DNA from: Nonomuraea rubra
GTDB lineage: Bacteria > Actinomycetota > Actinomycetes > Streptosporangiales > Streptosporangiaceae
Direction of reading: 5' to 3'
Assembly (NCBI RefSeq): GCF_014207985.1
Contig: NZ_JACHMI010000001.1
Span: 11,329,001-11,393,000 of the forward strand
DNA length: 64,000 bases
Under the pieces are notes generated by a model. It made no database searches. It saw nothing but the letters and a program-made list of their open reading frames with translations, and was not told where the DNA came from. How positions within the stretch are numbered: position 1 is the stretch's first letter; the number at the start of each line of letters is the position of its first letter. Position numbers and translations under genes: made by a program. Shown here piece after piece: positions 8,222-16,759 of the stretch.

Positions 8222-11107
8222 TCACCGGTGGGGGGCCATCGGGGCGACACCCAGCTCGGCGAGGACGGCCAGGCCGCGTTCGGCTTGGTCGCCGCCGGCG
8301 AGCACCATGGTGCGGGCCGACTGGTAGCGGCAGCCGGCGGTCTCGAACGCGTTCGCCGTGGCGAGCAGTGCCTGCTCGTCGCCGTCGAGGAGGGCGGCGG
8401 CCCGCTCGACGATGGCGCCTGCGACCGGGTTGCCGGCCACGATGGTCCGGGCCTCCGTCAGGCTGTCGCGAGCGCCCGGGTTCCCGGCGAGCACGGCGGC
8501 CTCGGTGCGCAGCGCGACGTACCAGTGGTGCCAGATCCAGGTGACCCACTTCCACACCTGCCTGGGCTCGGGAGCCATCCGCTCCAACGCCTCCGCGGCC
8601 TGCCCGCGGTGCAGCAGGAGCATCGCGTCGAAGATCGCCCCGTAACCGTAGGAATGTCCTGGGAGGGTGCCGAGCTGGTTCAGGACCTCTAGCCATTCGC
8701 GCCGCGCGTCATGGTCGTCGCGCAGGCCGTGGATCATCGCCACGGCGGCCATCGCCCGGCCGAGGTACGACTGGGCGGGGCTGCCTGCCCGGTGCCACGC
8801 GTCGAGGAACCGGACGCTGCCGGCGACCACCTGGTCCACGTTGCCTGCCAGCGCGTCGGTGACCAGCAGCCAGTTCGTGGCGCGGTGGCCGACTTCGGCC
8901 AGCAACGGGTGTTCGGCGAGCCGGCGTGCCCACTGGCGGGCTGCGGGCAGGTCGCCGGTGCCGAGACTGGCCTCGGCGGCCTCGCCGAGCGCTTCGATCA
9001 GCTCGTGGGTGGTGGCCGGGGTGGTGGGTGCGGACGTCAGCAGCGTGATCCGGCGCTGGGTCGTGGCGGCGGCGGCGTACGTGTCACCGGCCCAGCTCAG
9101 GGCTCCGGTCAGCACATCGAGCGCGGTGGATTCGGCGAGGGGATCACCCGTACGGTGGGTCAGTTGGACTGCCCGTTCCGCGCGCGCGATCGTCTCCGGC
9201 ACGGAGTCGTCAGATTCCCCCCGACCCGCACCGACGACGTCACCGAGCAACGCCCCACCGCGCACCGTGTCACCGCGCGCCTGACCGTCAGTGGCCGCAT
9301 CACCAAGCACCTGCCCGCCGGTGACCGCGGCGTGGAGGGTCCAGCCGGCCTCGGCGGTTGCCACTGCGGCCAGGGCCGCCGGGTCGTCGCCGGCCAGTCC
9401 GCGCGCCTCGTCCATCAGCGCGAGCACCTCCCCAGGAGCCGGCAGCCGCACGAACGTGGTCGCGAACCGGAACGTGGCGGTGGCGGCGGCCGCCAGGTCG
9501 GCGGCGGCGCCGGCGGTGTCGCCGGACCTGCGTGCGGCGTCCGCGGCCGCGCAGCGCAGGCGGAACATGTCGTCACCACGCATCCTGCAGCCGGCCACGA
9601 CGGAGGCGTGCCGGAGTGCCGAAGCGGCCGAGGCCGGGTCGTCGGCGAGCGCGGCCGCCTGCTCGTGGCGTCGCTGGGACTCGCCGACCAGGTTGCGGGT
9701 GAAGGCCAGCCCGGCGAGGTGCCGGGCGAGATCGTACGCCTCCGCCCGCCGCTCCGGCTGGTCGGCCGCCCACGCCAGGGCCGCGCGGAGGTCGTTGGCC
9801 ACCAGGTCGAACCTGGCCCGCCAGTCCTCGCGTACGGCCGCCAGGCCGGCGGCCTTGGCCAGGCACCAGCGGAGGTGCCGGGAGCGGATGTCGGCCAGCT
9901 CGCCGGCCTCGGTCAGCCGTTCGGTCCCGTACTGGCGGATGGTCTCCAGCGCCCGGTACTCAGTGCCGCCGGGGGACGCCGACACCACCAGCAGGCTCTG
10001 TTCGGCGAGCCGGGCCAGGCCGTCGATGACCAGGCCCTCCTCGTCCCCGGTCACCTCCGCCGCCGCGCCGGCGGTGAACGGCGCCGCGAACACCGACACC
10101 CGGCGCAGCAGCGCCCGGTCGGCCGGATCCAGCAAGGCGTGGCTCCAGTCCAGCGCCGCCCGCACCGAGCGGTGCCGCTGATCGGCCCGGGAGCCGCCGG
10201 TGAGCATGCGGAGGGGGTGGGACAGGGCGGCGGTGATGCCGTCCAGCCCCAGGGTGGGATATCGGGCGGCGGCGAGCTCGATCGCCAGGGCCATGCCGTC
10301 CAGGCGCTCGCAGATCGCGGCGATCTGGTCGCGCAGCGCGGGATCCAGCGGCCAGCCGACCGCCGCCGCCCGTTCCATGAACAGCGTGACCGCGTCCGAC
10401 CCGCCGTCGGTGGGCAGCGACAGCGGCGGGACCGCGTAAACCCGCTCGAACGGCACCATCAGCCGGGCCCGGCTGGTCGCCAGGACGGTCACCCGGGGGC
10501 ACGCCGCCAGCAGCCGTTCGAGGAACAGCGCCACGCCGTCCGCGACCTGCTCGCAGTTGTCCAGCACGAGCAGCGCGTGGCGGTCGGCCAGCGCGGCGGC
10601 CACCGACTCGGTCATGTCGCGGCCGGGCTGCTCGCCGAGACCGAGCGCCCCGGCGACCGCGGTCGCGACCATGCCGGGGTCGGTGACCGGGACCAGGTCG
10701 ACGAACCACACCCCGTCGGAGTACTCGCCTGCCGCCTGCGCGGCCACGGCCAGCGCGAGCCGGGTCTTGCCGACCCCTCCGGGGCCGGCCGCGGTCACCT
10801 GGCGGTGCGTCCTGATCAGCTCGGCCAGCTCGGCCCGCTCGTCCGCTCTGCCGATGAACGAGGTCAGCAGCGACGGCAGCACCGGTGCCCGGTGGGACGG
10901 GGCGGCATCAGCGGCCGGCTCGGGTGCCCGCTGGGCGAGCGCCCGGCGGTCCGGGACGTCCAGCTTGCGCAGGAGGGAGGAGACGTGGCTCTCGACGGTA
11001 CGGACCGAGATGCACAACCGGGCACCGATCTCGGCGTTGCTCAGATGGGCGCCGATCAGCTCCAGCACTTCGGCTTCACGGGGCGAGATGTCCACTGCTG
11101 CCAGCAC
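8222..11107 (-). CDS. LuxR-HTH/AAA-ATPase transcriptional regulator
   Basis: A 961-aa cytoplasmic regulator. An N-terminal LuxR-type helix-turn-helix (residues 6-58, SPREAEVLELIGAHLSNAEIG then SVRTVESHVSSLLRKL) is followed by an NB-ARC-like ATPase with Walker A GPGGVGKT (108-115) and Walker B LLVLDNCEQV (179-188), then a long helical TPR-like C-terminal half. This is the reverse of classical LAL/MalT proteins, which carry LuxR at the C-terminus. GTG at 11107 is preferred because the domain starts at once; an in-frame ATG at 11143 is possible. It diverges from two glyoxalase-fold genes it may control. The signal is unknown. Confidence 0.85.
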   Translation of the reverse strand: MLAAVDISPREAEVLELIGAHLSNAEIGARLCISVRTVESHVSSLLRKLDVPDRRALAQRAPEPAADAAPSHRAPVLPSLLTSFIGRADERAELAELIRTHRQVTAAGPGGVGKTRLALAVAAQAAGEYSDGVWFVDLVPVTDPGMVATAVAGALGLGEQPGRDMTESVAAALADRHALLVLDNCEQVADGVALFLERLLAACPRVTVLATSRARLMVPFERVYAVPPLSLPTDGGSDAVTLFMERAAAVGWPLDPALRDQIAAICERLDGMALAIELAAARYPTLGLDGITAALSHPLRMLTGGSRADQRHRSVRAALDWSHALLDPADRALLRRVSVFAAPFTAGAAAEVTGDEEGLVIDGLARLAEQSLLVVSASPGGTEYRALETIRQYGTERLTEAGELADIRSRHLRWCLAKAAGLAAVREDWRARFDLVANDLRAALAWAADQPERRAEAYDLARHLAGLAFTRNLVGESQRRHEQAAALADDPASAASALRHASVVAGCRMRGDDMFRLRCAAADAARRSGDTAGAAADLAAAATATFRFATTFVRLPAPGEVLALMDEARGLAGDDPAALAAVATAEAGWTLHAAVTGGQVLGDAATDGQARGDTVRGGALLGDVVGAGRGESDDSVPETIARAERAVQLTHRTGDPLAESTALDVLTGALSWAGDTYAAAATTQRRITLLTSAPTTPATTHELIEALGEAAEASLGTGDLPAARQWARRLAEHPLLAEVGHRATNWLLVTDALAGNVDQVVAGSVRFLDAWHRAGSPAQSYLGRAMAAVAMIHGLRDDHDARREWLEVLNQLGTLPGHSYGYGAIFDAMLLLHRGQAAEALERMAPEPRQVWKWVTWIWHHWYVALRTEAAVLAGNPGARDSLTEARTIVAGNPVAGAIVERAAALLDGDEQALLATANAFETAGCRYQSARTMVLAGGDQAERGLAVLAELGVAPMAPHR

Positions 11108-11290
11108 TGTGCCAGTGTGCCCTATCCCCTGCGTACTGCCCATCCGTGACGGCCACCGTACGGGGTCCGTGGAGCCGATCCGTGGAGCGAATCCGTGGCC
11201 GCCACGGATGTGGGCCCGCGGGGCCGGACGCGAAGCTGTGAGCACCTACCCGGCGGGTCGATGCGACCCACGACCACCACAGGAGCGACA

Positions 11291-11647
11291 GTGACCGGCT
11301 CTTCCACGCAGGGCATCAAGACCGTGCTGCACCCGGTGTCCGACCTGGCCAAGGCCAAGGCGGTGTACGCGGCCCTGCTCGGCATGGCGCCGCAGGTCGA
11401 CACGGCCTACTACGTCGGCTTCGAGGCCGAGGGCCAGCACATCGGGCTGGTGCCGGGCGGTGGACCGCAGGGCATGACCTCGCCGGTGGCGTACTGGCAC
11501 GTGCACGACATCGAGGCGACGCTGGCCGAGGTGATCGCCGCGGGCGGCACCGTGAAGGAGGCCGTGAACGAGGTCGGCGCCGGCCGCGTGGTGGCCACCG
11601 TCGTGGACCCCGACGGCAACGTCCTCGGCCTCCTCCAGGACCGCTGA
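11291..11647 (+). CDS. VOC-family (glyoxalase-fold) protein, single domain
   Basis: A 118-aa vicinal-oxygen-chelate protein (GIKTVLHPVSDLAKAKAVYA ... VVDPDGNVLGLLQDR). The usual metal-ligand positions are a His in HPVSD and a region near YWHVHD, so it may bind metal, but the reaction (glyoxalase, dioxygenase, antibiotic binding) cannot be read from the sequence. GTG at 11291 is chosen because AGGAG lies 6 nt upstream. It is the first of three close plus-strand genes and diverges from the LuxR-ATPase gene. Confidence 0.85.
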   Translation: MTGSSTQGIKTVLHPVSDLAKAKAVYAALLGMAPQVDTAYYVGFEAEGQHIGLVPGGGPQGMTSPVAYWHVHDIEATLAEVIAAGGTVKEAVNEVGAGRVVATVVDPDGNVLGLLQDR

Positions 11648-11720
11648 GCGCCCCGTCCTGAGACTCCCGTCTCCCCGATCAACCGACCGGCTCCACCCGC
11701 TCTCTCAAAGGATCTCCGCC

Positions 11721-12329
11721 ATGACCTTCGCCTCCGTCACCCTGGAAGTTCCCGACCTCACCGCCGCGCAGGCCTTCTACCAGGCCCTCGGGCTCGACTC
11801 CTACGTCCACGTACGTGCCTCGGACGCGCCCACGACCGGCTTCCGCGGGTTCGCCCTGTCACTCGTGGCGTCCCAGCCGGGCAACGTGGACGCCCTCATC
11901 ACCGCCGCCCTCGACGCCGGCGCCACCACGCTGAAGCCGGCCACGAAGAGCTTCTGGGGCTACGGCGGCGTCGTCCTCGCCCCGGACGGGACCATCTGCA
12001 AGGTCGCGACCTCGAACAAGAAGGACACGGCCCCCGCCACCCGGCACATCGACCAGGTCGCCCTCCTGCTGGGAGTAGCGGACGTCAAGGCGAGCAAGCG
12101 CTTCTACGTCGAGCAGGGCCTGGCCGTGGCGAAGAGCTTCGGCGGCAAGTACGTCGAGTTCGACACCCCGTCCACGGACGTCAAGCTGGCGCTCTACCCG
12201 CGCAGGGCCCTCGCCAAGGACACCGGAATGCCCCAGGAGGGCACCGGATCACACCGGATCGTGCTCGGCGGCGGCACCGGCCCCTTCACCGACCTGGACG
12301 GGTTCGTCTGGGAAACCACGTCCGCCTGA
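11721..12329 (+). CDS. VOC-family protein, two-domain
   Basis: A 202-aa protein with two glyoxalase-like beta-alpha-beta-beta-beta units: residues 1-95 (FASVTLEVPDLTAAQAFYQA ... GGVVLAPDGTICKV) and 108-200 (IDQVALLLGVADVKASKRFY ... GPFTDLDGFVWE). Such internally duplicated VOC proteins often act as resistance or dioxygenase-like enzymes; the substrate is not evident. AAAGGA precedes the ATG by 8 nt. Gap of 73 nt from the single-domain VOC gene, likely one transcript. Confidence 0.85.
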   Translation: MTFASVTLEVPDLTAAQAFYQALGLDSYVHVRASDAPTTGFRGFALSLVASQPGNVDALITAALDAGATTLKPATKSFWGYGGVVLAPDGTICKVATSNKKDTAPATRHIDQVALLLGVADVKASKRFYVEQGLAVAKSFGGKYVEFDTPSTDVKLALYPRRALAKDTGMPQEGTGSHRIVLGGGTGPFTDLDGFVWETTSA

Positions 12330-12367
12330 ACGACCCCGACCATCACGATCTCAAGGAGAAAGTCATC

Positions 12368-12808
12368 ATGAGCAGCACCTACCAGGGGTTCACGGCCGAG
12401 GAGCGGGCGGCGATGAAGGAGCACGCCCAGGACCAGAAGAAGGCCGCGCGCCGCGGCTCCCGCGCGGACAAGGCGGCGGAGGCGGCCCGGGACGTGCTCG
12501 CGAAGATCGCGGAGATGCAGGAGTCCGATCGGGTCATGGCCGAGCGGGTGCACGCCGTCATCCTGGAGAGCGCGCCGGCGCTGGCGCCGAAGCTCTGGTA
12601 CGGGATGCCCGCCTACGCGCTGGACGGCAAGATCGTCTGCCATTTCCAGAGCGCGGCGAAGTTCAAGACGCGTTACGCGACGCTCGGGTTCAGCGACCAG
12701 GCGAGCCTGGACGACGACACGATGTGGCCGGCCGCCTTCGCCCTGACCGAGGTGACGCCCGAGGTGGAGGCGCGGATCAGCGAGCTGGTCAAGCGAGCGG
12801 TGAACTGA
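12368..12808 (+). CDS. DUF1801 / iron-chaperone-like (YdhG-type) protein
   Basis: A 146-aa cytoplasmic protein. The first 60 residues are charged and helical; residues 75-146 carry the DUF1801 core (LWYGMPAYALDGKIVCHFQ, then KTRYATLGFSDQA and WPAAFALTEV). The fold resembles frataxin, and Bacillus YdhG was named an iron chaperone on that basis; biochemical proof for this family is thin. AAGGAGAAA lies 8 nt upstream of the ATG. It follows the VOC genes by 38 nt and is probably co-transcribed. Confidence 0.85.
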   Translation: MSSTYQGFTAEERAAMKEHAQDQKKAARRGSRADKAAEAARDVLAKIAEMQESDRVMAERVHAVILESAPALAPKLWYGMPAYALDGKIVCHFQSAAKFKTRYATLGFSDQASLDDDTMWPAAFALTEVTPEVEARISELVKRAVN

Positions 12809-12868
12809 GCCCCGCCCGGCCGGAGCGGCTCGCCGGAGCGGAGGTCGAGCGCCGGCTCCTCGCCCGAA

Positions 12869-12893
12869 GCGGAGGCAGGCACTGGGCCTCCGC
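12869..12893 (+). terminator. Hairpin after the VOC/DUF1801 operon
   Basis: GCGGAGGC (12869-12876) pairs with GCCTCCGC (12886-12893), 9-nt loop, about 60 nt after the DUF1801 stop. No T-run. The remaining sequence up to 13006 shows no other feature I can support. Confidence 0.4.
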
Positions 12894-13006
12894 ACGGGCC
12901 GTCTGGAACGCGACGGTGGCGAAACCCCTGCCTTTCAGTGCAGCTGTGTGGAGGTACCGTGCAAAGCATCGCGTTGGCGGAGGCGTCCGGCCTAGCGTCG
13001 CCAGGT

Positions 13007-14161
13007 ATGCGAAGAGTGGACGTACTGGTCGTGGGTGCGGGCCTGGCCGGCCTCCGTACGGCGGGCCTGCTCGCCCGCCGCGGGCTGGACGTGACGGTGA
13101 TCGACCGTCGCAGGACGCTGTCGGCGGGCATCCGCACCACGGGCATCTTCGTGCGGCGCACCCTCGACGACTTCGACCTGCCGGATCACCTGCTCGGCCC
13201 CGGCATCCGCGACGTGCTGCTGTACCCGCCGTCGAGGCGGTCGCCGATCCGGCTCACCAGCGACCGCGACGAGTACCGCGTGGCGGACATGGCCGCCGTC
13301 TACCGGCACGCGCGCCGCGAGGCGGAGTCGGCGGGGGCGCGGGTCCTGCTGGGCGTACGGTACGAGGGCGCCTCGACGGGCCTGGCCGGGGTGGAGGTCC
13401 TGCTGGGCGTACGGCATGACGGCACCTCGACGGAGGCGGTGACGGCGCGGTTCGTCATCGGCGCGGACGGCGCCCGCTCCCGGGTGGCCCGCGATCTCGG
13501 CCTGGACCTCAACCGGCGGTTCATCGTCGGCGCCGAGCTCGTCCACCCGATCGCGCCGGGCACGACCGTCCCGGCCTTCCACTGCGTGCTGGATCCGCGG
13601 ATCGCCCCCGGCTACCTGGGGTGGGCGGTCGACGACGGCCGGCACGCGCACGTCGGCGTCGCGGGGTATCCGGGCGCCATGCGGAGCGGCATCCGCCACC
13701 TGCTGGACACCTTCGCCGCGGACGCCCCCGGATACGCGCCGCCGGCCGGTCCGGTCGAGCGTCGCGGCGGCCCCATCCCGGTGGGCGGGGTGCTGCGGCG
13801 GCTGGCGTGCCCGGCCGGGCTGCTCGTCGGGGACGCCGCGGGCGCGGTCTCGCCGCTGACGGCAGGTGGGCTGGATCCCTGCCTGCGCATGTCCGATCTG
13901 GCCGCGGCGGTCACGGCCGATTACCTGCGTACGGGCGACCGGAGCGTGCTGGCCCGCTACGACGGGAACGCGCTGAGGGCCCGCTTCCGTGGCCGCCTGC
14001 TGCTGCGCCGCGCGTTCGCCGGCGTCCGCTCTCCCGCCGCGGCGGAGGCCGCGATCGCCGTGCTGCGCAGCCGCGCCGGCCGGGCGCTGGCGGCACGGGT
14101 CCTGTTCGGCGACGGCTCGTTCCCCGACGTCCCGCTCGAACGGGTCGCAACCGGAACCTAG
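13007..14161 (+). CDS. FAD-dependent oxidoreductase (geranylgeranyl-reductase/PHBH-like)
   Basis: A 384-aa flavoprotein of the NAD(P)/FAD-dependent oxidoreductase superfamily. The N-terminus DVLVVGAGLAGLRTA is the GxGxxG dinucleotide fold with the acidic end VIDRR; FVIGADGARSRVARDLG is the DG motif and LLVGDAAGAVSPLTAGG the second FAD motif. The ordering matches geranylgeranyl reductase-like and aromatic-hydroxylase-like enzymes; substrate unknown. Residues 113-130 and 131-148 are an 18-codon tandem duplication (both start VLLGVR), an oddity. Start ATG at 13007 lies just before the dinucleotide fold; no strong ribosome site is seen. Confidence 0.82.
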   Translation: MRRVDVLVVGAGLAGLRTAGLLARRGLDVTVIDRRRTLSAGIRTTGIFVRRTLDDFDLPDHLLGPGIRDVLLYPPSRRSPIRLTSDRDEYRVADMAAVYRHARREAESAGARVLLGVRYEGASTGLAGVEVLLGVRHDGTSTEAVTARFVIGADGARSRVARDLGLDLNRRFIVGAELVHPIAPGTTVPAFHCVLDPRIAPGYLGWAVDDGRHAHVGVAGYPGAMRSGIRHLLDTFAADAPGYAPPAGPVERRGGPIPVGGVLRRLACPAGLLVGDAAGAVSPLTAGGLDPCLRMSDLAAAVTADYLRTGDRSVLARYDGNALRARFRGRLLLRRAFAGVRSPAAAEAAIAVLRSRAGRALAARVLFGDGSFPDVPLERVATGT

Positions 14162-14183
14162 GCCGCAACCAGCCCGCAGAGTC

Positions 14184-14287
14184 GCGAACGGGACGCAGCC
14201 CGCCTGAGTAGCCGCGAACGGGACCGCGGCCCGACTGCGGACCGGCGAACGGGACCGCGGCCCGACTGCGGACCGGCGAGCGGGACG
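14184..14287. repeat. 31-bp tandem repeat between two genes
   Basis: Two identical 31-bp units at 14214-14244 and 14245-14275 start with GCGAACGGGACCGCGGCCCG; a diverged 30-bp copy precedes them (14184-14213) and a partial copy follows (14276-14287). The array fills the gap between the FAD oxidoreductase and the CPBP gene and can fold into GC-rich hairpins. It may act as a terminator-like spacer or simply be slippage product. Confidence 0.85.
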
Positions 14288-14299
14288 TAACCTGCAAGG

Positions 14300-15016
14300 G
14301 TGCTGCTGCGCTCGATCGCCGTCCTCACCGCCGCCAACATCCTCAACAACAAGATCGCCCCCCGCCTGGGCCCCCTGACCTCCACGGTCGCCACCGCCGC
14401 GCTGGTCGCGATGGCCCGCAGGTCCGGCGTGTCCTGGAAGGAGCTCGGTTTCGAGCACGGCCGGCGCGGCGCCGTCGCCGGTGGCGTGTTGGCGGCCGCG
14501 GTGGCCGGCGTCTACACGGCCGGCGTCGCCATGCCCCGCACCAGGCCGCTCTTCCACGACGACCGCGCCCTGTCGCTCTCCCGCGCCCGCGTCCTGGAGG
14601 AGGCGCTGCTCCAGGTCCCGCTCGGCACGGTCCTGCTGGAGGAGGTGGGGTTCAGGGGCGCGCTGTACGGGATGCTGCGCCGCCGGCACGGCACGGCCGC
14701 GGCCACGGCGGTCTCCTCCACCCTGTTCGGCCTCTGGCACATCCTCCCGGCCATCGACATGGCGCGCGCCAACCCCGCCCTGGGCGCCCTGACGGCCGGC
14801 GAGTCCCCCGGACATCTGGACACCGCGCGGGTCGTGGCGGGGAGCGTGGTGTCCACGGCGGCGGCCGGGGTGCTGTTCTGCGAGCTGCGCCGCCACCGGG
14901 GCCTCCTGACCCCCGTCATGCTGCACCTGGCGACCAACTCTCTCGGCTATGCCTTCGCCCGGCTGGCGGCCAGGCTTCCGGGCCCGGACGCGGAAAATTT
15001 CCCCCACCCGAAATGA
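14300..15016 (+). CDS. CPBP-family intramembrane metalloprotease
   Basis: A 238-aa polytopic membrane protein of the CAAX-protease/bacteriocin-processing (CPBP, Abi) family. Catalytic motifs are all present: EEVGFRG (114-120, the EExxxR motif), FGLWH (143-147, FxxxH) and HLATN (209-213, HxxxN), each in or next to a membrane helix. These proteases cut membrane peptides; roles include bacteriocin self-immunity and protein maturation. GTG at 14300 is assigned with AAGG close upstream; a slightly later start cannot be excluded. It lies right after the 31-bp repeat array. The substrate is unknown. Confidence 0.88.
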   Translation: MLLRSIAVLTAANILNNKIAPRLGPLTSTVATAALVAMARRSGVSWKELGFEHGRRGAVAGGVLAAAVAGVYTAGVAMPRTRPLFHDDRALSLSRARVLEEALLQVPLGTVLLEEVGFRGALYGMLRRRHGTAAATAVSSTLFGLWHILPAIDMARANPALGALTAGESPGHLDTARVVAGSVVSTAAAGVLFCELRRHRGLLTPVMLHLATNSLGYAFARLAARLPGPDAENFPHPK

Positions 15017-15097
15017 AGCCGTCCATCCCACCGGCCCGGAATTGCGAACACCCAAAAACAGGCACCCCAGCCCAATCCGGCGGGGCACCGTCCGATC

Positions 15098-15140
15098 GCC
15101 GCGGGATGAAGGTTTTCGCCCCGCGGCATCGTTTTCTCCC
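15098..15140 (+). terminator. Intrinsic terminator after CPBP gene
   Basis: GCCGCGGG (15098-15105) pairs with CCCGCGGC (15120-15127), 14-nt loop, followed by ATCGTTTTCTCCC. It lies about 80 nt after the CPBP stop and separates it from the toxin-antitoxin pair. Confidence 0.6.
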
Positions 15141-15284
15141 CCGCCCTCGGACCACCCCGTAACCTGCGGCGCCACAGGCCTTAACGTCTCCGAGGCGCCT
15201 GTTTCAAGGCCGCGCCGCCTTGGGATGTGCGCCTCCCCCCGATTAGGCAATTCTCATAAGCCGGAGGTACGGAGGTGGTGCTGC

Positions 15285-15509
15285 ATGCGTACGGTAATCG
15301 ACATCGACAAGGAGCTCCTGGAAGCGGCCCAGCAAACGCTGGGTACGCCGACCATGAGAGAAACGGTCCACGCCGCGCTGCAGGCGGTCGTGGACAGGGA
15401 CGCGGAAAGAGCGGGTGCGATCAGGGCGTTCGAGTTCTGGCGCACGGAGGGGAGCCCGGATCTGCTGGACCCGGAGATCACGAAGCATGCGTGGCAACGA
15501 CAGGACTGA
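15285..15509 (+). CDS. VapB-type antitoxin
   Basis: A 74-aa protein starting MRTVIDIDKELLEAAQQTLG with TPTMRETVHAALQAVVDR, the ribbon-helix-helix dimer of VapB antitoxins that binds DNA and autorepresses, followed by an acidic tail (LLDPEITKHAWQRQD) that would plug the toxin active site. GGAGG lies 10 nt before the ATG at 15285. Its stop overlaps the toxin's ATG (TGATG), the classic arrangement for translational coupling of the pair. Confidence 0.9.
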   Translation: MRTVIDIDKELLEAAQQTLGTPTMRETVHAALQAVVDRDAERAGAIRAFEFWRTEGSPDLLDPEITKHAWQRQD

Positions 15510-15919
15510 TGTATCTCCTCGACAGGAGCGCCCTGGCCCGCATCCGCGTCAGTGAGGTGATCTCCAAGGCGCTGCAGCCGCTCTTCGCCGCGCGGGCGGT
15601 GGCGACCTGCAGCGTCATCGACCTGGAGGTGCTCTACAGCGCCCGCGACTACGCCCACTACCTGCGCATCCTGCACGCCCAGCGCCAGTGCATCCTGCTC
15701 CCCCTGGACCAGGAGGTGCAGGCGCGGGCCATGGCCGTGCAGCGGCAGCTCGTGGAGATCTCCCAGCACCGCGGCATCGGCCCGAACGAGCTGCTGATCG
15801 CCGCCTGCGCCGAGGTGCACGGGGCGACGATCCTGCACTACGGGCACGCCTTCGACATCATCTCGGAGGTGACGGGGCAGCCCTCGCTGTGGGTGGTGCC
15901 GCCCGGCTCGGTGCCCTAG
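15509..15919 (+). CDS. VapC-type PIN-domain toxin, active site possibly degraded
   Basis: A 136-aa PIN-domain protein; active VapC toxins are Mg-dependent RNases cutting tRNA or rRNA. Visible acidic residues are D5 (LLDRS) and E40 (IDLEVL). At the third site, usually D in DLLIAA, this protein has NELLIAAC (E94), and in the final LHYDxDF motif it reads LHYGHAFD, with glycine at 112 and alanine at 114 where aspartates are expected. The ribonuclease may therefore be weak or dead. The ATG overlaps the VapB stop; GTG at 15491 is an alternative start. Ends with the usual TGQPSLWVVPPG tail. Confidence 0.85.
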   Translation: MYLLDRSALARIRVSEVISKALQPLFAARAVATCSVIDLEVLYSARDYAHYLRILHAQRQCILLPLDQEVQARAMAVQRQLVEISQHRGIGPNELLIAACAEVHGATILHYGHAFDIISEVTGQPSLWVVPPGSVP

Positions 15920-15945
15920 TTCCAGAAACGCCGCTCCAGGAACGC

Positions 15946-16665
15946 TCAGGCGGTCGGAACCACCTGGAAGCCCTCCGCGTAGCTGCCCTCGCCGAGCCCG
16001 GCCTGCTCGGCCCAGGCGGCGAAGCGGCTCCTGACGAAGTCGGTGAAGCCTTCCACGTGTGAGACCTGGCTCACGTGCGACTGCAAGGCCGCGAGCTTGC
16101 GGTCCATGGACTCGGTGATGTCCACCCAGTGGTTGGGCGTGGAGCCGCCGTTCAGCCAGACCTCGCGTACGGTCCACGCCTCCAGCCCCTCCTCCTTGAT
16201 CAGCTCCGGGAACGCGTACGGGTTGCGCGCGTCCGGGTAGACCGCGTCCAGGGTGGCGCCGCCCACGGCGCGGTGGTCAGGGTGGCTGGGGGCGATGAAC
16301 TGGTAGTTGCGGTCGGGGTGGTGGGTGATCACCAGGTCGGGCCTGACCTGGCGGATCACTCTGGCGATGGCCCGCCTGAGCTCCAGCGAGGGCACCACCT
16401 GGCCGTCGGAGTAGCCGAGGAAGCGTACGTCCGTCACGCCGACCGCCTTGGCGGCGGCCAGCTGCTCGGTCCTGCGCAGCTCCGCCATGCCGGAATTGTC
16501 CAAGGTACGCTCGTTACCGCCCGCGTCACCGTCCGTGACCAGCAGGTACGTGACCTCCACGCCCCTGTCCACGAACAGTGCCACGCTTCCCGCGGCGCCG
16601 AAGTCGGCGTCGTCGGGGTGGGCGGTCACGACCAGTACGCGGTTGATCTCGCTCTCCGGCAGCAT
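15946..16665 (-). CDS. PIG-L family LmbE-like zinc deacetylase
   Basis: A 239-aa deacetylase of the GlcNAc-PI de-N-acetylase family. AHPDD at 15-19 and SHPDH at 127-131 supply zinc ligands and the catalytic aspartate. Actinobacterial members include MshB (mycothiol biosynthesis), Mca (mycothiol S-conjugate amidase) and antibiotic-pathway deacetylases; this one is shorter than MshB/Mca (about 290-300 aa), so it is probably another N-acetyl-sugar deacetylase. It is divergent from pcrA with a 94-bp gap and convergent with the VapBC pair. Start ATG at 16665. Confidence 0.85.
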   Translation of the reverse strand: MLPESEINRVLVVTAHPDDADFGAAGSVALFVDRGVEVTYLLVTDGDAGGNERTLDNSGMAELRRTEQLAAAKAVGVTDVRFLGYSDGQVVPSLELRRAIARVIRQVRPDLVITHHPDRNYQFIAPSHPDHRAVGGATLDAVYPDARNPYAFPELIKEEGLEAWTVREVWLNGGSTPNHWVDITESMDRKLAALQSHVSQVSHVEGFTDFVRSRFAAWAEQAGLGEGSYAEGFQVVPTA

Positions 16666-16759
16666 GTCTCCCCTTTCGCACCGTACGTGGAGGACAACCG
16701 GAACCCCGCCGAAGGCATTCCGGGCGCCGATTGTCGGTGGGGCGTCTTAACCTAGGTGG

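Noticed and set aside
12992..15250. 752-codon minus-strand open frame
   Set aside because: Covers the FAD oxidoreductase and CPBP genes in antisense and runs through the 31-bp repeats; composition is an artefact of GC bias.
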